NCBI GenBank assembly: GCA_002189035.1
Contig: NEEC01000017.1
Span: 310,001 to 374,000, forward strand
DNA: 64,000 nt
Direction of reading: 5' to 3'
From: Utricularia gibba
Lineage: Eukaryota; Streptophyta; Magnoliopsida; Lamiales; Lentibulariaceae
In this document: piece after piece, positions 1 through 12,709 of the stretch
Position numbering within the stretch: the stretch's first letter is position 1
Layout: every line of letters starts with the position of its first letter
Made by a program: the position numbers and the translations under genes
Notes under the pieces: generated by a model
What the model saw: the letters and a program-made list of their open reading frames with translations, nothing else
Told to the model about the DNA's origin: nothing
The model's database searches: none

Positions 1-239
1 ATCAAAGGTAACTGCTTTAATGTACATCTAGGAGAAATTTGACAGAAAATATGTCATTACTTTTTTCACATTCTTTTTGTAGGATTTGGTTTTGAATAAA
101 GTAATGCACAAGATTGCATATATCTCTTTTCAAGCATGTAAAAGAATTTAAGTGATATTCTACCATCATTTGTGGATGTTTTAGGGACAAAACGATACTG
201 TTACGGTGTTTTGAAGAACCCGAGATCTAGGATGTTATC

Positions 240-780
240 ATGAACGAACAACTCGTGTTCGAATTGTGTTCAACTCAATTAAAATCGTTTATGTTTGTTT
301 GAATAGTATAAATAAATGAACACAAACAAAATTCATGTTCGATTATGTTCGACTGTGTTTGATTATACTGTATAATATTATATTAAAATTATGCATTTTG
401 ATATAAAATATATTATATTAATCAACATATAAATATACTATAATTATTCTACAATATATATAATATTAGAAATTATCTTTTATGTTAGTATTTAGATTAT
501 TCATGATTTTCTATCATTTTTATCAATTAAAATATATGAAATACTAATTTATATTAAAAATATTATGTTTATATTTATGTTAAAATACTAATTTTTTTAT
601 TTTTATGTTAAAATATAAATATATTATATTTATTCATGAATGTTCGTGAACGATTGTGAACTTTAAATAAACAAAAATGAACAAAATTTTTGTTCGACTA
701 ACTTAAATAAATGAACACGAACAATTTTTTTGTTCGATAAAGTTATACAAACTAACACAAACATAGGTGTGCGTGTTCAT
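240..780. repeat. AT-rich repeat with recurring GTTCG/CGAAC motifs
   Basis: The stretch carries several copies of a motif of the form AAATAAATGAACAC(A/G)AACAA followed by a T-rich spacer and TGTTCG, for example near 308-342 and 703-738, with a weaker copy near 662-698. Between the copies lies an almost pure A/T core. This looks like the terminal or subterminal repeats of a small non-autonomous element. No clear target duplication or single pair of terminal inverted repeats could be fixed by eye, so the element class is left open. Confidence 0.35.
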
Positions 781-1016
781 TTGTTCGATATAACATCCCT
801 ACCGAGATCTCATAAGAATGATATTGATATGACTAAAGATGAGAGAACATCGGAGGATCGTGATCTAGAGGGAGACCACCATGATGCACATGGGACTCTA
901 GATGACAGAGTTATATATCTAACGAAGGAGAATGGAGAGCTTTCCTACAAGCTAGAGTGGTATGCGAGCTGTTAGGCCTACACGAACCATATTTTAATGA
1001 TATTGAACCACAATAG

Positions 1017-1602
1017 AAGCTGATTATCTTGGATGTAAATGATGTGCTCTTAAATATTATGTACAAATATGGACCCTCAAGGTCAATATTCTCTTCGAAC
1101 AAAAATCATATATGATTGATCAAGTATTGCTTTGATTAGCACAACACATGTTTGTATCTTTTATATGCATTTGTGTGATAATACTTTATGAAATGTATTG
1201 GCTTTTTCGTTTAATATATGCAATGTATGTACGTCTATCCATGAGTTTATTAGATGATGCTTGTATAACTTTGATGTAGGCATTTGGTCAACTAATGGCA
1301 AATAATATTTTCGCATTATCTTTTTTTCTTAATAAGAATTGCAAAAAATTCTTAATATATGATGTTTTTTATAGAGATCAGTTACAATCAATCACTCAAT
1401 GGATCTTTCAACCATCATTATTTGACAAACTGTTTTTCGTATAGGATCAATTAATGACTACGGACACAAGTGTTTGTATTCACACCAATTCTGACAACAT
1501 GGTATATTTGAAGAAGTTGAGTCACTTACGGTTTGTGAACCATGAGTTGAATACAAGATATGATGATCACAATACCTTTTTGATTGATGGCTCATTTCAC
1601 AA
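1017..1602 (+). pseudogene. Fragment of an FCP1/NIF-like (HAD family) phosphatase gene
   Basis: Three separated pieces in plus orientation resemble the plant NLI-interacting-factor/CTD-phosphatase-like domain. Piece one (1017-1110) reads KLIILDVNDVLLNIMY, the first HAD motif, where family members have LDLNG-LL. Piece two (about 1224-1305) reads FDVGIWSTNGK, preceded by an in-frame TGA. Piece three (about 1452-1602) ends NTFLIDGSFHK, matching the family motif with the third acidic residue (NT-LIDDSP-K). The gaps could be introns, but stops lie inside piece two and at the end of piece one, and no full open frame can be built. Members of this family dephosphorylate serine residues of proteins such as the RNA polymerase II tail. 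This copy looks dead or badly truncated. Order and spacing of the motifs are seen; the family assignment is inference. Confidence 0.5.
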
Positions 1603-2227
1603 GTAAATGAGAAATCTGATAAGTTATTTTTTATATTTGCAACTAACATGGACTTTGCTATATATCAAAATTAATCTTTCATTTTTCATGAAAACATTGT
1701 TATTTTTTCAGTTTATTATGCACACACCTATGTTTTCAACCCGGCCATGAATCGATCAAGTTGACCTAGGTTACCCACATCTGAAAGATTTCCAAGCTAG
1801 GTAACTCTAAACTACTCATACCCCACATTTAATTATCTATTTTCCTTTCAATTACCTCTCTTCTCTCCTCGTTATAACAAATCCTCATGTTCTACGAATT
1901 GTTGAAGTAGCTAGAGTTTTAAAAAATCAGTTAAAGCATTTTGTTTCTATTCCAAGTTGATGCACTTACATTTTCTGAGTAAGTATGTTTTTGGCTTTTC
2001 TTCATGTTTCGCTTAACTTTTTTTTATATATTTTTTTGTTTGTATTTGAGATTTCCAGAAATGAGATTTTATTAAATTGTTGAAAAAATATCTTTTGAAA
2101 GTCTTGGGCAACATTGTTCTTCAATAATTATTTGTGCTTCTTATTTACATACAATCACTTCCATCAAGAAATAGCAACATTTCTGATGAATGTTAAAATT
2201 TTGCAGTAATTAAACAAGTGAATGAAC
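1603..2227. other. AT-rich spacer, no gene seen
   Basis: No open frame with recognisable protein similarity and no structured repeat was found between the phosphatase remnant and the hAT remnant. Confidence 0.5.
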
Positions 2228-5200
2228 ATGAATGTATTTCATGCACATTATGATAAAGAAGGTAGGATATATAGATTAAAATTATGTCTTATTAGTATAA
2301 AAGGGGAGGTAACACCATGTACTCATGTTCCTCTTGATGTGAGAAATAAAATAGAAGTACATTTTGATGATATGAAAAGTATGTAGAAAAAGAAAAGAAG
2401 AACATGAACTTTAGATGAGTTTGTTGATTTTCTTGATGTGGATATAATAATTGATGATGTAGCAAGATTGCGGAGTGAGGACAATGTTATAAAAGAAATG
2501 TTAACAGTAAAAAATGTTCAACCATCCTTAAAGAAGTTTTGGACTTGAAAGTATGCAATAGCAAGAGCACATATGGAAACTGCTAAGTTCTTCTATGATA
2601 TTTGTATTTCAACTCATTATTTTTTAAACAATTTAGAGTTTCATACTCATATGTCCTGATGATAAGGTTCTTAATTCCTCTAATTGTATCACAAAGTTTG
2701 CTTCAAAAACTACTTCAATCTGATCGTCATAGCATTTGGAGGAGTCTATAACTCATGCAATTTATCTTGGTAATTTATTTATATTTTTTATTTACTAAAA
2801 TTTTTTTATGTGTGTTGTTGTTATTATGATTTTTTGTTTATTACAACTTATATACTTTCATGTCTATTATTATAATATTATTTAGTTATTTAACTTATAT
2901 AAATATTGGAGCTATGATTTGTTTGAATTGTTTTTTGAATTATATTATTTTATATTATTTAGGCTTGTTTTTTTAGCTATGGAAAGCAATAATATCAATG
3001 ACACACCATAACTAGGTCATGATTAGTGATCGGCAGAACTTGAAAAATTTCTGGATGATGTTGATGTTGTTTTACGTGCATTGTAGGGACTTCAGTAGGT
3101 AGTTGAGCAGCCATTTTTTCGTAATAGATGAATTTGAAGTTAGTTCTCTCTTTTTCGCCAAAAATGTGCGCTCAATCTCCGGATCAAAAGGGCACAAAAT
3201 TTCTAGTCACGATCTCCAGCTTTGGTGACCCTTCGGTGGAGCTGAATGCATAAAAATAAAGAAAAACAGAAGCAAAACGGAAATAAAAGAAAAACAAGAA
3301 GAAAGATTGAAAAAGAAAAATTATACACAACACTTAACACAAAAATACACAACTCCCTGGCAATGGCGCCAAAAATTTTTTGCGTGTCATTTCGTCAATA
3401 AATTTAAAATATTTATAACACGTAAAACACAAAAGAGCATAGTACGAGTATCGATCTCATGGAGTTGTTTTTCGTGAAAAGTGTTTTGTAAGAAACTTCT
3501 ACAAAATGTCACGATTTTGTAAAAGAGGGTTTGTCAAATGCATAAATAAAAGTTACAACCTAAGTGATGGGCCTCGACTATGGGACACAGTTCATGGGAA
3601 TGAGATTCTATCTCCTTCCTTTGTCTATCCTTGCCTCGGTTTTCATTGATTTCTTCCGAATAGCTGGTTATAGGAGCAAGGAATAGCCTACTCTCTCTTA
3701 CACTCTGATTGACAAGGAGACACGAGAATAACTTCATCTGGTTCCCCTTGGACGATTAGAAAGACAAGAAGATTGCCATCGATTGCCTTCAAAACCGAAT
3801 TGCGCACATGTGCCCAATTGTTGCCAATGGCTAGTGGCAGGTCCGAAATCACAACCTGTCCACTGTCATGGTACCTAGGACACAAACAATCCGCTACTTC
3901 CTCGAACCGGCAGGGTTGGTGTTGGTGTTTTCACCTGAATCTTTACCAAAATCCACGAGGAGTGGCCTGCTACTCCTGGACCTTGACTATGAGTCGTTAC
4001 AGAAAGATTACAACAAGATGCGTGGAAGTATGCGAAATCCGAAATGAATTCAGTGAAGAACCGAGTATATTGCTCAAGACTTAGAAGTAAACTTCATCTT
4101 CTTCCAGAAACTAAAAGAGTTTAGCCCGAAAGGGCAATGAAAACAGAAATGAAAACAGAATCTAAGTATTCTTCCTCATTGAAAGGGAGGAAGAACTCAA
4201 AAGTCCTAAGTCTAGAAAGGAAATGGCAAAATTACGAAAATAAGTGTTCCAAGTTGTTTTTACATCACTCCCCACGTGCATTAACTCCTTCTGGTCCTCT
4301 TTCCATCATTCCTTCTATCTCGCGTTCACCACCATCTTTCCTTTGCGTGCAAGTTAGCGTCGAGTCATTTCTGCAGACTCTGACATATCGTAAGTCAGAG
4401 GCCTTGACCAGTGTCAATTTTCCGACCACAATTGTTCTAAGTCGCGTACAAGGCACGAAAAGTCAAAGTTTGACCTCCATCAATACTCCTGCAATACTCT
4501 ACGACTGCCTCTTAATATGTCTCGGTCAAAATGCACAAAAAAAGACAGAAAATATATACAAAATTGGAAAATAGAGTTTTTCTAAAGAAATATAATATTT
4601 ATCAATATAAATCTTAAATTGGGCAACTTAACACTAGATTAATACATAATAATGCCTAATAATAAACTAGAAAATGACATTTAACAAACAAGTTGCTAAG
4701 AATAAAAAATTACACTCAGGTACAATCTATCGTGTTTTTTATATTTTTTAAATCATATATATTATAATTGGATATATGTATGTTTGTAGCTTAATGGTGG
4801 AGGTTATTTGGATCAAGTATCCCTTTACTAAGGGATTTTTGGACAAACAAACTCATCTTCAGGTTGTAAAAGAAACTGGAAAGTTTTTGACATTATACAT
4901 ACAAAGAAACTTTTAAATGGCAGTTTGATTAATTAATTAACTTTGATTGATGTGTATAATATATTTTATATGTATTTAATTTTTAAATGGCAGTTTGAAA
5001 GTGAGCTCTATGATCCTATTCATGTTAATCATATTGATGATATTGATACTTGGATTACGGAAGATGATGATGATCCATTTCTTGATGTGGAAGATATAGA
5101 AAATGTTATTTATGAAGAGATAAATCCAGCCAAAGTTGATGAAGAAAAATTAAATTATGAATAGTTCAATTTTACTTTGTTAATTTGATGGAGAATATTT

Positions 5201-5400
5201 TTTCAAGTTATTATAATTATGTTGATGGTTGATTGATTATATTATTGATCATGCAGATTTAGACCTACCGATTCCAGAATCAATTCAATCTGATGACACT
5301 TTAAATTATGTAATTCTCAACAGCATTAATCTAGAGATGGATGATGAAATTTCCATTGGATTGAATACAAATGAAGATGCTAATAATGAAGATGTGTAAG
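2228..5400 (+). mobile_element. Decayed hAT-family transposase gene, interrupted by an LTR insertion
   Basis: From 2228 a plus-strand frame reads through the motif IKGEVTPCTHVPLDVRNKI, then stops at 2385, and later shows KFFYDICISTHYF. These fit the N-terminal half of plant hAT transposases. The matching C-terminal half lies at about 4798-5160. NSSSGCKRNWKVFDIIHTKK (near 4848-4910) is the conserved hAT dimerisation motif, followed by the typical acidic tail (WITEDDDDPFLDVED) in a frame open from 4943 to 5164. A further acidic piece lies at about 5255-5398. The two halves are separated by a family-B LTR and leader (3240-4679) inserted on the other strand. Several stop codons in the coding parts show the element cannot make an active transposase. 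No terminal inverted repeats or 8-bp duplications were located. Confidence 0.65.
3240..4679 (-). mobile_element. LTR-retrotransposon fragment (family B): leader, primer binding site and one LTR
   Basis: Read on the minus strand, an LTR of about 1.3 kb (4679 down to 3381, TG...CA ends) is followed at once by TTTTTGGCGCCATTGCCAGG, the usual primer-binding-site context of plant Gypsy elements, then by an A/T-rich leader ending near 3240. No gag or pol follows, so the element is truncated after the leader. The LTR matches a second copy at 28480-29738: both share the start TGC(G/A)TGTCATTTC, the AAAACACAAAA block, the GAGAATAACT block and the GAC-ACT end. It sits inside the hAT remnant. Plus-strand open frames here (3773-4084, 4137-4574) show no family match and are taken as chance. 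Confidence 0.6.
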
Positions 5401-6126
5401 ATTTGATATTCATGCTTCTATTAGTAGAAACATATAAGATGTGTATTTTTAAATTTATTTCGTATTATTTAATTGATATTTGATATTGACATTTGATAAT
5501 TTAATTGTATTTAATATATCATTTGGAAAATTATGTATTATTTGTACTAATTTCGAATTTAGTTGATCTCATTCTCTTTGACCGGTCAAAACTAGATTTT
5601 GAACAAAATCGGTCTCCTACCGGTTCGGTTTGTAAAGCCGATTTGAAAACATAGGTTTGGATAACTTGGTTGTTGACTTACCTTTAAATTTGTGGTCGTT
5701 AAGATTATTATTGTTTAATTTAAATTTGTTAAGATATTATTGTTTAGATAAGTGAAATATAGAACAAATAAAAACTCAGTTCTAGACATTTCAAATGATT
5801 AAATGACATGTAATATAAATTTAAAATAAAAAAAATATTTACTCAATCCAAATGATACTTAGGGATCGATTGGTAATACAAATTTGAAATTAAAAAAATA
5901 TACACTTGTTCCGAAACCGAAACCATACTAACGCTCGCATCCCCGAATTGAACCTAACCAAATTGGAACCGATTACAATACTACACTACATGGCATTAAC
6001 TTTCATGATTTGGGACCTTACCCCTAGCACCCACCGTGGTCTGCCGGAGACTAGCACCATAGTCCACCATGTCAGGTGCTACCTCCCTCCAACTCATGAT
6101 TGGAGATAAAGCATCAAAATACTCAA
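5401..6126. other. AT-rich spacer, no gene seen
   Basis: Mostly A/T sequence between the end of the hAT remnant and the next LTR. A short less AT-rich patch at about 5900-6120 has no recognisable coding content. Confidence 0.5.
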
Positions 6127-7080
6127 TGATAAACGAAAATTTTAGCAATGTCATTGCAATAAAACCAAATTTTCGTATCAAATGAATTTATAAGTTCTAA
6201 TCTACACAAAATACAAATTTAGAAAACTTATATAGTGGATTTTCGGGGTTGATCATGAAGAGCTTGTGTTTGCTTTGTATTTCAGCAAATGCAGAATTTG
6301 GAATAATAGTGGACTTTAGTCTAAGCTCAAACTAATAGTTGTAAACAAGTTCAGTAAACAAGATCAAATCTCAACGCTGAAGATAATAGATACTAGTTTT
6401 AACACAGACTAATGCGAAAATGTCTTAAGGGTCTATAGTTGATGTGGTGTTAAAATGCCTAATCTAATTTACAATGTTACTATACTCACAATTTCAAACA
6501 ACTTAAGTCTACTCAGGTCATTCATCACATTTTCGGCTAAGCTAATCCCAAATATCATCACCAACCTTGCAATTAGGTCTACCCATATGCAAAGTATATA
6601 AAATTAGGTCTACCCGATTGTACTAGTTTTACCTTGGACTAATACCTATTGCGCCTACCTTGATTTGTTAATCTACCTCTAAATCAAGTATCTGAGTTGC
6701 AAAGCTACTTGTTCCCCTCCTTAGATCTACCCATGGAATGATAGAAACAAGAACTAAGAAACAAACACAAATTATATTATTAACCCTAGACTCATGTCAC
6801 CATGCTTTACCTTAAGGCATCCCTAAAGTTTTAGCTACTCATACTTGGAAAATAAAACATGCTTTCATTTAGACAATGTAGTGAAAATGATAGGAACATT
6901 GTAAGAAAGTCTGATACAAAAACTTAAAACGTTCAATAAATGAAAAGGGAGTAAATATTGTTCTGATGCCCATTGGCTACCGTTCACGGCCCAGAACAGT
7001 AGCGCTAAATTGGGCTTTGGTTCTGTTCTTGAGGATGAAGCCCTCCTTCTCCTCTTCTAGTTGGTTCTTCGTGTTGTGAA
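6127..7080 (-). mobile_element. LTR of a Gypsy-type family (family A), copy 1, probably solo or 3' LTR
   Basis: The block begins TGATAAACGAAAATTTTAGC and is closely matched over roughly 0.95 kb by 61803-62760. Shared features include GAGCTTGTG(T/C)TTGCT, the repeated GGTCTAC tracts, TTGTTCCC(C/T)TCCTTA and a CTCTTC-rich end encoding the same short antisense peptide. It has no primer-binding sequence beside it, so it is either a solo LTR or a 3' LTR of a minus-strand element. The right end is not sharply defined; similarity to copy 2 fades near 7080. Confidence 0.5.
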
Positions 7081-7254
7081 AGAGGTCCCCTCGTGTGTGT
7101 GTTGTGCGTGTCTGTTCTTCCCGCTCTCTTTTCTGATTCCAGCTCATTTTCTGATGACTTTGGCTTGCATTCCAGCTCATATACTCTTCTATTCGAGGTC
7201 TGTTTTCTGATTATGTGCCTAGAATGCTCAACCAACTCCTCAAGTACTCAAGAG

Positions 7255-8023
7255 CTTATGTGGGAGTTTTTTTCCTCAAAAATCCACCTGCTGCAGAGTC
7301 CACCATGGCCCTATCCGTGCATAGAAGACCATCATAAAAATACTTGACCAATGTATTGGTCTGAAATCCATGGTGTGGACAGGAGCCTAGCAGGTGATTA
7401 AAACGCTCTCAATATTCATGTAAAGATTCACCATTTGACTGCTCAATATCACTGATCTCCTTCCTTATTCCTTCAGCTTTTAAAGCAGGGAAATATTTGC
7501 TGAGAAATACTTTCTTCATCCCACTCCAATCCGTGATGCTCCCAGGCTTCAAAGAGTTGAACCATGTTTTTGCACTTCCTTCCAGTGTAAATTGGAATGC
7601 CCTCAAACAGATGGCATCCTCAGTCATACCAGCACTCTTGAAAGAGGTGCAAACAGCAGTCACGTTGTCAAGACGTTCATGTGGGTTTTCACCCACTTTT
7701 TCACAATACTTGGGCAGAAAATTAATCATAGCTGGCTTTAATTCGTTGGCTGTGTCATCAGAGAACCTAATACACAGCCATCTGTACGTGTGGTCAACTG
7801 CATCAAGCTCATTCAGGGTCTTCTCATGTTCTGCCATATTGAAATTAGCTTGAGTAACAGCAGGGAGTCTGCTCAACCTTGCTGCTTCTCTCACTCTTGT
7901 GCGGTTCTTGCCGATAGTTCTCTCGATTTCTGGGTGGAAAACAAGATCACCTGCACTAGAAGAACGCAAATGCATCAACTGATTCACAAAACAATTAAAC
8001 ACTGCTCCCGATAACGACGCCAA
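7255..8023 (-). pseudogene. Athila-type Gypsy gag gene remnant
   Basis: A minus-strand frame open from 8023 to 7409 encodes a gag-like protein with the Athila pattern: DLVFHPEIERT near the start, then NELKPAMINFLPKY, LRAFQFTLEGSAKTWF, PGSITDW and ISDIEQSNGESLHEY. The frame meets a TGA at 7409, where the family normally has Trp (HEYWERF). It then continues in the same frame with YFYDGLLCTDRAMVDSAAGG before further stops near 7255. No protease, reverse transcriptase or integrase follows; the element is truncated against the family-A LTR. It lies immediately downstream (minus strand) of a primer-binding site and 5' LTR, which fixes its identity as the 5' end of a retrotransposon. Confidence 0.8.
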
Positions 8024-8025
8024 TT
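8005..8025 (-). other. Primer binding site of the Athila-type element
   Basis: On the minus strand the LTR end TTTATCA is followed by AATTGGCGTCGTTATCGGGA. This is a one- or two-base variant of the AATTGGCGCCGTTGCCGGGGA context found next to 5' LTRs of plant Gypsy elements. It marks the junction of the LTR with the gag leader. Confidence 0.65.
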
Positions 8026-9120
8026 TGATAAACGAAAAATTTACACGTCGTAAATGTAAATCTTCCTATCAAATAAATTTATAACCTAATACACGTTCAA
8101 GCATAAAACAATTATGAGCATAGTGATTAGGGTTGAACACGAAAAGCAGGTGCTTGCTATGTGAAGGTTAATGCATGAAATCAGTGTCACGTTGATAAAA
8201 TTGGTCTTAGCTAGGACTAAGGCAGAACTAAAACGAAATACAATAAGGAAAAGTAACAAGTTCTGGAGCTCGGTTGTTTCTGGAATGGAATGGGTGATGC
8301 CTTGGGACTCCTAGGGGATGTATACTTATCACTAAACAAGCTCACACAAAACACAAATCATACAACTAACTCACAAGATATAGGTCTACCTAGATTCTTG
8401 TTTTTCCCCCTAATCTTTGGTCTACCTCTAATTAGGGTTGTTCAGTTGGGTTTCACTACTTCCCCCTCCTGGATCTATCTTGGTTTGTTAAGGATGTAGC
8501 GTGACTTATGGTTTATTAGGTCTAAGGATGGATTAGCATATTTCTCCTGTTTTCACCCCAAGGCACCCCCTTAAGTGCTTAGCCACTCATGCTTAAGACA
8601 AACGAAAATAGAAGAGAAAACATCATCCACAATGCATTCATGTCTCAATCGACTACTAGAAAATAAACAAGCAGGAAATTGAAATGTTCGACAGAAAACT
8701 AGAAAACGTCGCTAGCTAATCTTAACTAGGAGTAATAATCCTTGAAAAACAGAAAATAATCTTCAAGCATGAGCTTAGTTCCTGTTCGTCTTCATCCTTC
8801 TTCCTCCCCAAAAAACCTTCTCCAGAAAGTTGTTCGTGAGTCTCTAAGGGGAGATCTGTCTTCTCTCCCCACCTTTCCTCCCTTTTTGTCCAAAATCTCC
8901 TTTTTTCACCTTCTTGGACTTTGTGTGTACTCTTTTTCAGACTTCTGTCACCTTCTCTGCCACCACACTGTTCATATTCGACTCCTTGGGATTTGTGTTG
9001 CGACCTATGCTGCATTGCTCGAAGGGAACTGTTAGAAGATTGAGACTAAATCGCAGATTTAGTCCCAACTAAGACTAAAAGTGCACTCCTACGGTACTTA
9101 TGTGCAAAAATATAGAAACA
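8026..9120 (-). repeat. 5' LTR of the Athila-type element (right end approximate)
   Basis: The block starts at TGATAAACGAAAAATTTACAC beside the primer binding site and shows the same overall layout as the family-A LTRs (GGTCTACCTCTAATTAGG tracts, then a CT-rich end) but is clearly diverged from them. The far end lies somewhere in 9.0-9.2 kb; I could not pin the terminal dinucleotide or a target duplication. Confidence 0.5.
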
Positions 9121-12100
9121 TGCAATTAAGCTTAATTTTTGTAGCACAAAATGAGTAAATTCTATGCATTGAACCACTCAAAAATATATGTTATCAGTTC
9201 TCTACATTTTTTTATTCTCTTTCCCTCTTTTTCAAAAGTGAACTACATATGAATGTGCATTTAGTCATGTATTGACAAGAATAATATTGTACTTCTTTTA
9301 TACATTTTCTATATATATTGGAAGTTGATAACAAATATGATGCACAACTAGATTCATTGCTTCGGTGTAGTTTGCTGTCATGATGGTATGCCTATAAAAT
9401 ACAATGTAGTGTTAGCATATAAAAATATAGCTTTTGTAGTAGATGGATAAATAATATATCTAACTCTTATTGAATGCAATGAAAATTATGAAGAAACCTA
9501 GTAAACATAACAATATTACTAAATCTGATTTTGAAAAATTAGTTTCAAACTAGAAAAATGAGAATAATGTAGAATCAAAATCGACTTCATGAAGAATCAC
9601 TTCTAGGAACATTCTCTAAATGAAAATTATCATTTAGAAGAAAAATCAGAGTTCTTATGAGATGGTGAATGACTTGTATTCGATCAATATTGTACAATTG
9701 TCGAGTCCTCTTCATTATAGGAATATGAGTATGAGTTATGTTATTGTTGATAATAATATAAGCATGAGACTAATGACTCAGGTGCTCTTGATTATATCAA
9801 CTTGCATCCAATGGTCCCAACTCCCATCACACTTGTACATGTTGACCAAATGCACGGGACATATATTTTCTATGTCCCCTAAGTGAGAATTACATAATTC
9901 ACTTACAATTCGAATTAATGTGTAGGAAAAAGTCACATTTTGTTTGATTTCTTGTCTTATTACAAATTCAAACTTGCAAATTGAAGTGTTTCAAAGATAT
10001 TGTGATGCATGACTGTGGATAGTCTAAAAATGTATATTTGAGGTTGAGAACCATCGTGATAATCTTAAAATGGATAATAAACAAAAAAAAAAGCACACGA
10101 GCATTATTTATCTATAAACTACATCCATATATACCAATTATATTGGCATGGAATATAGTTAACGTATATACCAAAATCCTATAATCATATAATCACACTA
10201 GCATGGGATATGCTTAACTCATGTGCATGTGTCCGCATTCAATAGAATGTGTATAATTACATTAAGTGTCAATTTATATGGATTCAAACAAAATATGAAT
10301 CTATCAAGTACGATTTTAAATTGAAAAGTCTCTATCAATGTGATTTTGCTCATAATTTTATGTTATTTTCTTGTATATATACCCCGATATATCATAAGAT
10401 CAATATTATCAAACTTTTTCATCAAGAAGCTATTATGGTTCTATTTTTTTCGAATTTTATTATTATTGTTATTTTAGATATACGTTCATATATTAAATGT
10501 ATTTGATTTTTACATAATAGTATGCTTAGTAATTCTTTATTACATGTCAATATCTTTATTTTATAATCATTTTTTCTTCTTCATGAGAAATTAATATTAA
10601 ATATATTATTATGATCTTATTTTTAAATTTATTTTATTATTTTGTTAGTTGATATGTATGAAATATATAATTTTGATTAAATTTTATTTATTCAATTACT
10701 TATATGGATTATTTTTAAAAAAAATTAAAGATAGCTGAATTTAAATGGAATTGTGAAATTTCAATGAAGTATAACATTGTTATCGCTTCAAATGATGTTA
10801 TAATTTATTCTTATCCATGTGATAGTTTTTTTGATTTAACAATTTTTCATTGGAGTGTAATTTAAGTTGGATTGTGTTTTACTTTTCTATCATTTACTAT
10901 TCTTAACTGCAATTAATTTTTCCATTGGTGTGATTTCACAATCTGCTTATATTATGATATTTTCATTCTTTATATTTTGTGAAGAATAACACTATGATAT
11001 TTCTAATACATTTTTTTGCCCTAGTCTCACTGAGAAGGGATTCGAGAATGTAAATGTAATTTTTTGTTTGGTATAATCAATGTTATTGTCACTTTTGATA
11101 TAAATTTGACATTTCTTTTTTCATATGAAGATGAAAACATAATAAAAAAGTCTATATCATTAATAGACATAGATAGATTAGAAAAATAAGTAGTATTTGA
11201 TAATGTCACAATCAATAATTACCATTAATAAATATATAGTAGAGGTGGATATCTCCAAAAATGAAGTTAAAAATGTATGTCTAATGTAGTCAATTATTTA
11301 CATCTTCATATTTTATTTTACACTTTGTATTTATTTACTAATATGTTTTTGTCATTTTCGTAATATTGACAAATTAAAAGAGAGATGCGTGTTGGAGAAT
11401 TAGATTTCACAAAAAAATATATTAAAATAATAGAACTAAAAAAGTGAATACAGAAGTAAAATCTTGAATATTGTCATAATTATGGATTCACTCAAAATGT
11501 ATTGCGTATGCAAAAGAAATGAGCAGAACTTTATACATAATTAATTGAATCTTATTAGTATGAAACAATGTATTATATATGATATTTTTCCATAAAATTT
11601 GAAAAAAATAATAAACTATTTTATATGTTTTAATTACATCATCTTAAAGTATATAATTTCAATAATTATATATAAATTACATTCGTATTTGATGAATTTT
11701 TATTATCTTTCATAATTACTTATCTAGATCTTTAAAAATGTTTTAGAATACAAAGAAATGTCTTCCATTGCATCATATTTAATAAATAAAATGAAGGTAT
11801 ATCTGATGGCTTTTTAGGATAATATATAAAATTTAATTAAAATGATTTTTTATAATAGTTATCTATATTTAATAAAAGTAATATTTTAATACCAGGATAT
11901 GGTATTTTTAAAGATAAATATGTATATTGTTTAATTAGAATTCATAACTTCAGAATATAATAATTTAATACTTATTTATAAATAATTACATTTTAAAAAA
12001 TAATAAATGGATGACATTTAATGATTCATGTGGTAAAGTATTGGATATACAATTAAGAGCAAGTATGTTTAAAAGTATGTTCGAAAAAAAAATCTTTACA

Positions 12101-12600
12101 ATGTGATTTCAACAAAAATAAAAATTATGTTAAAATAATAATTAATATATATTTAGAAATATTCTTTTAAATGAGTATTATAAATTAATTAAAATATGGT
12201 TGTGGAAAAATAATAGGTGCTTTTTATGTTTAATATAACTTTGACTCATATTTATCATTATCTGTGTTTTACAAATTTGTAGATTACAAATTATATCATA
12301 TTAACTATTTATATGATATAAATATATAAAACATATTTTATTTAAAATTTAAATTAATTTAATTACATAAATATTATTCATAATTAATTGCTATTTTAAA
12401 ACTAAAATTAGATATTTTGCAAATCTAGTAGTCAAATTTAGCGTGATAAGGACCACACCCCATTCTCTTTCATTTAGTATCGGCCCTTCTGCTACCGTGG
12501 AAGCGATAGGGTGAAGGGCATGGAGACCTGGACAGGATCCGGTGCGTCATGGCAAACGTCATCCTCATCGGTGTGAATCAGCGGCACTGGGGTGAATTTT
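9121..12600. other. 3.5-kb very AT-rich spacer, no gene seen
   Basis: Nearly all A/T with frequent stops in every frame. Short open frames here have no recognisable motifs. The last 150 bp (12450-12600) become GC-richer and probably belong to the upstream region of the first CYP72A gene. Confidence 0.6.
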
Positions 12601-12626
12601 GGTGATTGAGAAACTTAAGGCACACG

Positions 12627-12635
12627 CATATATAG
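12627..12635 (+). promoter_or_regulatory. Probable TATA box of CYP72A copy 1
   Basis: GCATATATAGAG lies about 80 bp before the start codon of the first P450, at a normal spacing for a TATA element plus a short 5' untranslated region. The assignment rests on position and composition only. Confidence 0.5.
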
Positions 12636-12709
12636 AGTTTTATGAGAAGTTCGCGACTTCCTGCTCATCTTCTTCAACTTATAAATCTGTTGAAACCATA
12701 GGGAAGTGA

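Noticed and set aside
4137-4574. 145-codon plus-strand frame inside the family-B LTR
   Set aside because: It is not conserved in the second LTR copy and has no domain; a chance frame in an LTR.
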